Shown here: in pieces, positions 11,416 to 16,597 of the stretch
How the letters are laid out: each line of letters starts with the position of its first letter
How positions within the stretch are numbered: the first letter of the stretch is position 1
Source: Albidovulum sp.
Lineage (GTDB): Bacteria; Pseudomonadota; Alphaproteobacteria; Rhodobacterales; Rhodobacteraceae
Direction: 5' to 3'
Length of the DNA: 16,597 nt
Assembly: GCA_030837785.1 (NCBI GenBank)
Contig: JAUQYA010000043.1
Span: 1 to 16,597 of the forward strand
Program-made: the position numbers and the translations under genes
The notes under the pieces: model-generated
What the model saw: the letters and a program-made list of their open reading frames with translations, nothing else
Databases searched by the model: none
Told to the model about the DNA's origin: nothing

Positions 11416-13923
11416 TTGCGGTGGGCAGTCGCGGTCGTGGCGCTGACGCTGGTCTCTGGACACGGTGCCTTTGCGGATGAACGGCTGATCGGCCACTGGG
11501 CCGGAACCTACGAGTGCGGTGCGCAAGGCGTCGCACAATTGACCCTTGATGTAACCGGCGATGCAGAGGACGGGGTAGTAGGCTTCGCCGTTGGGCGGAC
11601 GACTGGCACGTATCGCGTCGCCATCGACGCAAAGCCGGACGGCACCATCGACTTCATGCCGAGCGGCTGGATCGAAAAGCCGAACAACGTGGGCGCCGCC
11701 GCACGCCTTATCGGCAGGCTCGGCGAGGATGCGACGACCCTCGTTGGCAAGATACCCGCCTGCCGCAAGGGCAGATTCGAGATGACGCGGGACGGGACGA
11801 CGATCGAGGCGACTAAGGCGCCTCCCCTTGCCCAAGCGCCCGAGGCACCGGCCGCGACCGTCGACACAGTGACGCAACAGCAGTCGCCATCCCCGGCACC
11901 CGATCCGCGGCCCGGCGGGCAGGCGCGGGAGACCCCGTCGAGTGTCGGAGAAAGCGCGAAACCTGCGCAAGCAGACCCGCTGCCGCCGCCGGAACCGCGC
12001 CCCGTGAAAACGGACCTCTCCGGCCGATGGTCCGGCATCTGGGGCTGTCTCGGCAGCGCGGGATTCGACCGTTTCCCGTTTTCTGCGATCCTTTCCGAGG
12101 ATCTCTCCGGTCGCATCGCCGGCACGGTCTCCTACGAGAACGGCGGAAAGCTCTACCTCGACCAGGCGAGTGGCATCCGGTTGCCCGGAGAAGCCCTCTA
12201 CACCATTTCGCCGCAAGAGCCGGTCGGGGTCGCTTGGCGAATGACGGTCCGGCGCAGCGCAAGCGGATATGCGTTGACCGGCGAGCTTAGCCCGGAAACC
12301 TGCCGCGCGGGCCGCGTGCGCGCGTTGCGCGTGACGGGCGAGGAGACTGCCGGCGAAGAGGAGGCGATCGAGGGAAAACTCCCGCCGGGACCGATAGAAC
12401 TCTTCATCGGTCGTCTCGGCAAGGCCAAGACCGCCGAGGCGCAATGCGCCATTCTCGAGGCCTGGGCGGCCCGCGGCGTGAAAGCCACCCCCGGGGGGGA
12501 GACGGGCGCGCGCGCGGTGGCAAGACAGATCGTCGGTGCCTTCGCTGACTCAGAACTGGAACCGCTGATCGGTCTTCCGTCGCGTGAGCTGACGACCCGC
12601 GACATGCGGACACTCGGCGCCATCCTCTCGCAGACCTGCGGGCAGAAGTTGCGCCATCGCGGCCCCGGACAGGGACTCGCAGCGGCGCTGGAACGGTCGG
12701 AGGTGCAGCCGGCGCTTCTCGCTGCCCTGCGGCGCGCGTCGGCCACAGGGCTTCTGGCAGAGCTTCTCGACTGGCAGGACAAGACCGATCCAAGGGCCTG
12801 GGTCGCCGCGGCAGACGCCATGATCGAGAGTGTCCGGAGCGGAGGGCAGGACGATCTGGTCCTTACGAACGAGATCCTGGGGACGTTGTATCGCGCGCCC
12901 AGGAACACGCCGCAGGAGGACCAAGCCCGCCTCCAGAAGGGGATGAACGAGGCCATCGCGCATCTGAAGGCGAAGACGACGCTGAGCGAACTTGAAAAAG
13001 CGCTGGCCGAGGTGAGCGATGGCGGCATCGGCACCGCTCTGCGCTATGCCGAATACGCGCGCCGGTCCAACTGGCCCAAGAGCGAGGTTCGGAGTGTCGT
13101 CGACGCGGCCCGCGCCGCCGCGCGCAAGGCGCTCGATCCGCAGCTGGCCGCCATCGCGGACATGACCGCCAAGGGAGTGCCGCAGACACTCGACGGGCTA
13201 CTCTCTTTGCGCGACGCGCTCCGCCCGGTCGAGATCTACGGGCCGTCCATGGACTACACCTTCGACGGGCTCGATCCGGATCACATCCTGCAACCGACCT
13301 ACGCTGAGATCGCGATGCTCGAGCGGGATCCCGGCGTGCTTGCCGAGCTGGAGACCGTGTTGAAGGCGGCCGCGGGCGGGCCCGGGCCGATCGAGGCCGT
13401 CGAGGCGGCAGTCGGGAGACTTCTGCCGCTTGACGGCACATCGCCCGAGCAGGAAGTTGCCGCAATGATCGACAAGGCCCGCAAGACGGCAGAGCGCAAC
13501 CAGGTCGAGGTCTTGGACCAGTCCGGCAGCGCCGACGGAAACGAACCGACGGCCGACGACATTGCGGACGCCGTGTTGGCGAATGTCCGTCAGGCCAACG
13601 CGATAGCGCAGAAATGGCGAGAGACCTGCCCTGCGACGGGCGTCACAGACGATCTCGTCGTTTTTGGCACCTGCGGAGCGGGGATTTCCTGGGATTACCG
13701 GCTCGACCGCCTGGTCAAGCTGGCGTGCACCTCGGAGAGCTTGGAAGAAAATAGCTATAGGTGCCAATATGTCAGCACGCTTTCAAATCTCGGCAACCTC
13801 GACGTTTTCGGCCCTTATCGTCAGTCCATGGAAAAGGCGCTCGAGGTGGATAACATGCTGGTGCGTACGGCAATCTTCACTCGCGCCTCCAATGGTGGCT
13901 GGCAGGCACAGGATGCGCCATAG
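11416..13923 (+). CDS. Large exported protein of unknown function with a duplicated disulfide-bracketed domain
   Basis: An 835-aa protein I do not recognise. TTG 11416 is chosen because GGAGG lies 8 nt upstream and it gives a clean signal peptide (M-R-W-A-V-A-V-V-A-L-T-L-V-S-G-H-G-A-F-A). The mature protein begins with a domain of about 100 aa bracketed by W28-A-G-T-Y-E-C34 and C116-R-K-G-R. A proline/alanine linker follows (about 135-198), then a second copy bracketed by W205-S-G-I-W-G-C211 and C296-R-A-G-R. The two C-C distances are nearly equal (82 and 85). The remaining 500 residues are mainly helical. Near the end there is a cysteine-rich part (E-T-C-P-A-T-G, F-G-T-C-G-A-G, K-L-A-C-T-S, Y-R-C-Q-Y). 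It is probably periplasmic or secreted. The gene stands alone, complete, between remnants. Confidence 0.7.
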   Translation: MRWAVAVVALTLVSGHGAFADERLIGHWAGTYECGAQGVAQLTLDVTGDAEDGVVGFAVGRTTGTYRVAIDAKPDGTIDFMPSGWIEKPNNVGAAARLIGRLGEDATTLVGKIPACRKGRFEMTRDGTTIEATKAPPLAQAPEAPAATVDTVTQQQSPSPAPDPRPGGQARETPSSVGESAKPAQADPLPPPEPRPVKTDLSGRWSGIWGCLGSAGFDRFPFSAILSEDLSGRIAGTVSYENGGKLYLDQASGIRLPGEALYTISPQEPVGVAWRMTVRRSASGYALTGELSPETCRAGRVRALRVTGEETAGEEEAIEGKLPPGPIELFIGRLGKAKTAEAQCAILEAWAARGVKATPGGETGARAVARQIVGAFADSELEPLIGLPSRELTTRDMRTLGAILSQTCGQKLRHRGPGQGLAAALERSEVQPALLAALRRASATGLLAELLDWQDKTDPRAWVAAADAMIESVRSGGQDDLVLTNEILGTLYRAPRNTPQEDQARLQKGMNEAIAHLKAKTTLSELEKALAEVSDGGIGTALRYAEYARRSNWPKSEVRSVVDAARAAARKALDPQLAAIADMTAKGVPQTLDGLLSLRDALRPVEIYGPSMDYTFDGLDPDHILQPTYAEIAMLERDPGVLAELETVLKAAAGGPGPIEAVEAAVGRLLPLDGTSPEQEVAAMIDKARKTAERNQVEVLDQSGSADGNEPTADDIADAVLANVRQANAIAQKWRETCPATGVTDDLVVFGTCGAGISWDYRLDRLVKLACTSESLEENSYRCQYVSTLSNLGNLDVFGPYRQSMEKALEVDNMLVRTAIFTRASNGGWQAQDAP

Positions 13924-14025
13924 GTCATGCCAGAGGGACTGGCTGGGACGGGGCAAGGCACGGACAGACCTGAGCATTTGAGCAACGGAGGATTTCCGGT
14001 TCATCGAAGCCATCATAGAGCGAAG
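13924..14025. other. Gap between the exported-protein gene and the IS3 remnant
   Basis: About 100 bp without a gene, clear hairpin or promoter. The boundary at 14026 is the presumed left end of the IS3 element. Confidence 0.4.
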
Positions 14026-14164
14026 TGAGCTACCCCCCCGAAAATCGGACAGTGACGGAAGCTACGATCTGAGTTCCGCTGATCCCCAAGCCGAGGAGAT
14101 CAGAACATGTCGAAACGCAGAAACCATGACGCGGCTTTCAAGGCTCGTGTTGCGCTGGAGGCAC
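14026..14164 (+). mobile_element. IS3-family element, left remnant
   Basis: Begins TGAGCTACCCCCCCGAAAAT; a TG start and a C-run are typical of IS3-family ends. It includes the start of orfA at 14107 and is cut at 14164 by IS66. A second piece of an IS3-family element (orfB) lies on the other side of IS66 at 16416. Confidence 0.7.
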
Positions 14165-14181
14165 GTAAGCGTCCGGTCTGA
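14107..14181 (+). pseudogene. IS3-family OrfA, first 19 codons, truncated by IS66
   Basis: ATG 14107 opens M-S-K-R-R-N-H-D-A-A-F-K-A-R-V-A-L-E-A, the standard start of IS3-family OrfA (helix-turn-helix) proteins. The frame enters the IS66 end at 14165 and stops at 14179-14181. The ribosome binding site GAGGAGAT lies about 7 nt upstream. Without the rest of the helix-turn-helix, no function remains. Confidence 0.8.
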
Positions 14182-14208
14182 CCGCACTGCCTGGAGTTGT
14201 GCGTAGAG

Positions 14209-14241
14209 GATAGTGTCCACTATCAGATAATGGACACTATC
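14209..14241 (+). promoter_or_regulatory. Perfect 11-bp inverted repeat upstream of IS66 tnpA
   Basis: GATAGTGTCCA (14209-14219) and TGGACACTATC (14231-14241) flank an 11-nt centre, ending 10 bp before the GTG start of tnpA. As DNA it could be an operator; as RNA it would form a strong stem next to the ribosome binding site. Such a stem could stop transcripts entering from outside from being translated. The AT-rich centre (TATCAGATAAT) could also supply a -10 box. Confidence 0.6.
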
Positions 14242-14251
14242 GGGGTGGCTT

Positions 14252-14605
14252 GTGACGAAGCGACGGAAGCGTCGGGTTTGGTCTGACGACGAGAAGCGGA
14301 TGATCTGCGGGCAGACACGCGTGCCCGGTGTGTCGGTAAGCCAGGTTGCCCGGCGATATGATGTGAACGCCAATCTGGTCTTTGCGTGGCTGCGCGATCC
14401 CCGGTTTGCGGATGCGGCCGCGTCCGATGTAGCGCGCTTTCTGCCTGTCGAGATCGTGGCGGAGGCGAAGGCGAAGGCGCCGATGGCAGTTCCTACGACC
14501 GACGGACAAATCGAGATCGAACTGGCGGGCGGGCATCGGATGCGGATCAGCGGCAGCTATGATCCTGAGGCGCTGGCGCGGCTGATCCGGGGGCTCTCGG
14601 CGTGA
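14252..14605 (+). CDS. tnpA: IS66 TnpA accessory protein
   Basis: A 117-aa protein required with TnpB and TnpC for IS66 transposition. The N-terminal part is a helix-turn-helix (W-S-D-D-E-K-R-M-I ... G-V-S-V-S-Q-V-A-R-R-Y-D-V-N-A-N-L-V-F-A-W) as in OrfA proteins of IS66, followed by a linker and a short beta-rich end (I-E-I-E-L-A-G-G-H-R-M-R-I). The start is GTG 14252 with only a weak GGTGG nearby. Its TGA overlaps the GTG start of tnpB (GTGA). Intact. Confidence 0.88.
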   Translation: MTKRRKRRVWSDDEKRMICGQTRVPGVSVSQVARRYDVNANLVFAWLRDPRFADAAASDVARFLPVEIVAEAKAKAPMAVPTTDGQIEIELAGGHRMRISGSYDPEALARLIRGLSA

Positions 14606-14948
14606 TCCCGGTCCCGGCGAATACGCGGGTCTGGTTGGCGGCCGGGGTGACCGACATGCGCAAGGGGTTCACGGCGCTGGCGGCGCAGGCCGAGGCGGTG
14701 CTGAAGCAGGACCCGTTTGGCGGACATCTCTTTGTCTACCGTGGTCGCCGGGGTGATCTGGTCAAGGTCATTTGGTGGGATGGCCAGGGGGCCTGCATGT
14801 TCCTGAAGCGGCTGGAGAAGGGGCGGTTCGTCTGGCCCGCGGCCAAGGCGGGCAAGGTTGCGCTGTCCCCGCGCAACTGTCGATGCTCCTGGAAGGGATC
14901 GACTGGCGAGCACCGGAACGGACGTGGCGGCCTCTGGCGGCGGGATAG
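14602..14948 (+). pseudogene. tnpB: IS66 TnpB, frameshifted near the C-terminus
   Basis: TnpB of IS66 (about 115 aa). The core is intact: V-W-L-A-A-G-V-T-D-M-R-K-G-F, then P-F-G-G-H-L-F-V-Y-R-G-R-R-G-D and I-W-W-D-G-Q-G, then L-K-R-L-E-K-G-R-F-V-W-P. After K-V-A-L-S-P the frame is lost. One missing base near 14870-14873 (CCGGCG read as CCGCG) separates it from the expected end L-S-M-L-L-E-G-I-D-W-R-A-P and the stop at 14946-14948. As read, the protein would instead run on through the tnpC leader to 14997. This would probably inactivate IS66 unless the base is a sequencing error or frameshifting occurs. Confidence 0.85.
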
Positions 14949-15006
14949 TCTTCGGGGCCCGCAATCAATGATTCCCACAAGGAATACAGTGGGATAAACT
15001 TCTTGC

Positions 15007-16395
15007 ATGCTGGATCAGACCCTGACCTTGCCGGAAGACCCCGAGGAGCTGCGCAGCTTCACCGCGCGGCTTCTGGCCGAGGTCAAGGCACAGGCGATCC
15101 TGATCGAGAAGCTGCGCCATCAGCTGGCCGGGCACCGTGCGCACCGGTTTGGTGCATCGTCCGAGACGGCCGAGCAACTTCAGTTGGCCCTTGAGACCAG
15201 CGAGATCGCCGCTGCCGCGATGACCGCGCGGATGAAGCTGCCCGACATCGAGGAGAAGGACAAACCCAAGCGCCGTCCGATCCCGGACCACTTCCCGCGG
15301 ATGGAAGTAGAACTGACCCCCAGTGCCGATGCCTGCGCCTGCTGCGAGCGGCTCATCCAGGCACCGCTGCCCTTGCGCCCGATTGAGCGGGGCCGCCCGG
15401 GGCCAGGCCTCCTCGCCCATGTCTTGGTCAGCAAGTATGCCGACCACCTTCCGCTCTATCGTCAGAGCCAGATCTTCGAGCGCGAAGGTCTCGACCTGGA
15501 CCGCTCCACGCTGGCTGACTGGGTCGGCAAGAGCACAGCCCTCTTGGAGCCGCTGGCCGATGCCATCGGCCGCCATGTCCTGTCGGCCGAGGCGATCTTT
15601 GCCGATGACACGCCTGTGCAGATGCTGGCGCCCGGCAACGGCAAGACCCAGACCGCGCGGCTCTGGACCTATGCGCGCGATGAACGCCCCTGGGGCGGCG
15701 ATGCGCCTCCGGCAGCCTGGTATCGCTTCTCCGGCGACCGCAAAGGTCAGCACCCGAAGGACCATCTCGCCCGCTTCCGCGGCTGGATGCATGCCGACGG
15801 CTATGCCGGGTTCGAAGAGCTCTACCGTTCGGGCGCCATCCGTGAGGTCGCCTGCATGGCCCATGTGCGGCGCAAGTTCGTCGACATCCACAGATCACAA
15901 GGCTCACCTATTGCCGAAGAGGCCATCGGCCGGATCGCGCAACTCTATGCTGTCGAGAAAGAGGCCCGAGGGTCGCCACCGGATCTCCGGGTTGGCCTTC
16001 GCAAGACACATGCGGCCCCGATCTTCGACGACCTCAAGGTCTGGCTGGCCATGCAACTCGCCACGATCTCGGGCAAATCCCCGCTCGCCGCTGCCATCCG
16101 CTATGCCCTGATCCGCATGGAGCGCCTGCGCCCCTACCTCGACCATGGCATCCTGGAATTGGACAACAACGCCGCCGAACGCGGAATGCGCGCCATCGCC
16201 CTCGGACGAAAGAACTACCTCTTCGTCGGTTCCGAAGCAGGCGGCAAGGCCGCCGCCATCGCCTATACCCTGATCGAAACGGCCAAACTCAATACCGTCG
16301 ATCCCCACGCATGGCTGGCCGACACCCTCGCCCGCGTCCCGGACCACAAGATCACAAAGGTCGACGACCTGCTCCCATGGCACTGGAACGGGTAG
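15007..16395 (+). CDS. tnpC: IS66 TnpC transposase with a deletion in the zinc-binding region
   Basis: A 462-aa DDE transposase of IS66. It has an N-terminal coiled coil (about 10-70), a linker, R-P-I-E-R-G-R-P-G-P-G-L-L-A-H-V, and the catalytic domain. Catalytic residues are D201 (F-A-D-D-T-P-V), D264 (H-A-D-G-Y-A-G) and E391 (N-N-A-A-E-R), ending with A-L-G-R-K-N-Y-L-F-V-G-S. Family members are usually above 500 aa. At residues 106-114 the text jumps from the first zinc-ribbon half (S-A-D-A-C) straight to the second (A-C-C-E-R-L). About 40 residues including one C-x-x-C-G-G motif and the E-Y-V-P-x-R-F segment are absent, with the frame kept. The start ATG 15007 has only a weak ribosome binding site. 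Confidence 0.85.
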   Translation: MLDQTLTLPEDPEELRSFTARLLAEVKAQAILIEKLRHQLAGHRAHRFGASSETAEQLQLALETSEIAAAAMTARMKLPDIEEKDKPKRRPIPDHFPRMEVELTPSADACACCERLIQAPLPLRPIERGRPGPGLLAHVLVSKYADHLPLYRQSQIFEREGLDLDRSTLADWVGKSTALLEPLADAIGRHVLSAEAIFADDTPVQMLAPGNGKTQTARLWTYARDERPWGGDAPPAAWYRFSGDRKGQHPKDHLARFRGWMHADGYAGFEELYRSGAIREVACMAHVRRKFVDIHRSQGSPIAEEAIGRIAQLYAVEKEARGSPPDLRVGLRKTHAAPIFDDLKVWLAMQLATISGKSPLAAAIRYALIRMERLRPYLDHGILELDNNAAERGMRAIALGRKNYLFVGSEAGGKAAAIAYTLIETAKLNTVDPHAWLADTLARVPDHKITKVDDLLPWHWNG

Positions 16396-16415
16396 CGGTC
16401 AGGCCGGACGCTTAC

Positions 16416-16460
16416 GGATGTCGTGCAGACGCTCGAACGGATCTGTCGGCGGGTTGGCTA
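16416..16460 (+). pseudogene. IS3-family OrfB internal fragment between IS66 and IS630
   Basis: Codons from 16417 give D-V-V-Q-T-L-E-R-I-C-R-R-V-G and then TA, where IS630 begins. In IS3 OrfB integrases this stretch lies between the first two catalytic aspartates and continues Y-P-K-T-I-R-V-D; the IS630 target TA fits the Y codon. Together with 14026-14164 it shows that IS66 replaced the part of IS3 from early orfA to mid orfB. Confidence 0.7.
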
Positions 16461-16597
16461 GAGCGTGTCTGCGCTTGATTGAATCTGGAAGAGGATTCCG
16501 CGATTGATCGTGATGTGCTTCACTGTGACCACCAGACAATGGGGGTGAAGTATGGTGGCACCACTTTCGATGGACCTGCGGATGCGGATTGCGTCGG
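16461..16597 (+). mobile_element. IS630-family element, 5' end only (right copy)
   Basis: The second copy of the IS630 end, inserted at TA 16459-16460 within an IS3 orfB fragment and running off the right edge. It is base-for-base the same as the left copy. Confidence 0.8.
16552..16597 (+). CDS. IS630-family transposase, N-terminal 15 codons (partial)
   Basis: ATG 16552 opens the same M-V-A-P-L-S-M-D-L-R-M-R start as the left copy and is cut by the window edge. GGGGGTGAAG a few bases upstream is the likely ribosome binding site. The catalytic domain is not visible. Confidence 0.75.
   Translation, partial: MVAPLSMDLRMRIAS

Larger units (their letters stand above)
14165..16415 (+). mobile_element. 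IS66-family element (2251 bp), no target duplication
   Basis: The ends are GTAAGCGTCCGGTCTGACCGC-type repeats at 14165-14185 and 16395-16415 (inverted, 20 of 21 matching). Inside are tnpA, tnpB (frameshifted) and tnpC in the standard order. IS66 normally duplicates 8 bp, but the flanks (GGAGGCAC and GGATGTCG) differ. Both flanks are pieces of an IS3 element, so insertion was followed by, or coupled to, deletion of neighbouring DNA. Confidence 0.88.
16459..16597. repeat. 139-bp perfect terminal inverted repeat, right arm
   Basis: Exact reverse complement of bases 2-140, made of the TA target plus an IS630 end. Confidence 0.97.

Noticed and set aside
14965..15891. Long minus-strand open frame opposite IS66 tnpC
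   Set aside because: Antisense of a confident transposase with catalytic motifs; no recognisable protein of its own.
1..16597. Composite transposon bounded by two IS630 copies
   Set aside because: Only the outward-facing 5' ends are visible, the two copies sit in different older ISs, and a TA duplication is too short to prove a joint event. An assembly break at a repeat explains the ends better.
1..16597. Circular contig
   Set aside because: The terminal match is inverted, not direct, so the ends do not close into a circle.

Overview
This GC-rich window looks like part of an accessory replicon (plasmid or integrated element) of an alphaproteobacterium, most likely Rhodobacterales (Paracoccus/Rhodobacter-like). 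I infer this from codon use, the VirB-type cluster, and the IS66, IS1595 and ISNCY families; nothing in the window fixes the taxonomy. No tRNA, rRNA, CRISPR array or replication origin was seen. The two ends are the same IS630-family end in opposite orientation: bases 2-140 are the exact reverse complement of 16459-16597. The contig therefore probably stops where a multicopy IS could not be assembled.

Layout. (1) 1-138: start of an outward-facing IS630 transposase. (2) 139-~900: 3' part of an ISNCY/IS1202-type transposase, cut by IS630 and carrying an in-frame amber codon. (3) 964-1644: an intact ParD/ParE-like toxin-antitoxin operon on the minus strand, with a readable promoter and likely operator. 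(4) 1870-2148: a frameshifted bactofilin remnant. (5) 2351-4788: a complete IS1595-family element with an exact 8-bp target duplication. It carries its transposase plus three passenger genes (a 247-aa protein of unknown function, a PIN-domain protein and a 46-aa protein). It has inserted after codon 5 of an 81-codon gene of the conjugation cluster. (6) 2113-2350 and 4789-8113, minus strand: a decayed conjugation cluster. In order of transcription it holds an unknown 112-aa gene, virB1 (frameshifted), virB2, virB3, an exported 159-aa protein, a truncated virB6 joined in frame to the tail of another gene, a VirC2-like double ribbon-helix-helix candidate, and the IS-split gene. virB4, virB8-virB11 and virD4 are absent. 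(7) 8366-9465, plus strand: a divergent pair of exported proteins, the second TrbM-like. (8) 9596-10648: a GSU2403-type nucleotidyltransferase-fold gene behind two similar inverted repeats. (9) 10670-11222: fragments of a type I secretion ATPase and of RadC (frameshifted, with a terminator). (10) 11416-13923: a large exported protein of unknown function with a duplicated disulfide-bracketed domain. (11) 14026-16460: an IS3 remnant invaded by an IS66 element, with loss of the IS3 sequence in between. (12) 16461-16597: the second IS630 end.

Working together: the apparently intact units are the ParDE pair, the IS1595 element with its cargo, the TrbM-like pair, the nucleotidyltransferase gene and the 835-aa exported protein. 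The conjugation genes, bactofilin, ABC ATPase, RadC and most ISs are broken. Breakage is largely by single-base deletions and by IS insertion. The most promising candidate for an undescribed system is the IS1595 cargo: an overlapping 247-aa gene and PIN gene with toxin-antitoxin-like architecture, carried inside the transposon. Next are the inverted-repeat-controlled nucleotidyltransferase gene and the 835-aa exported protein.
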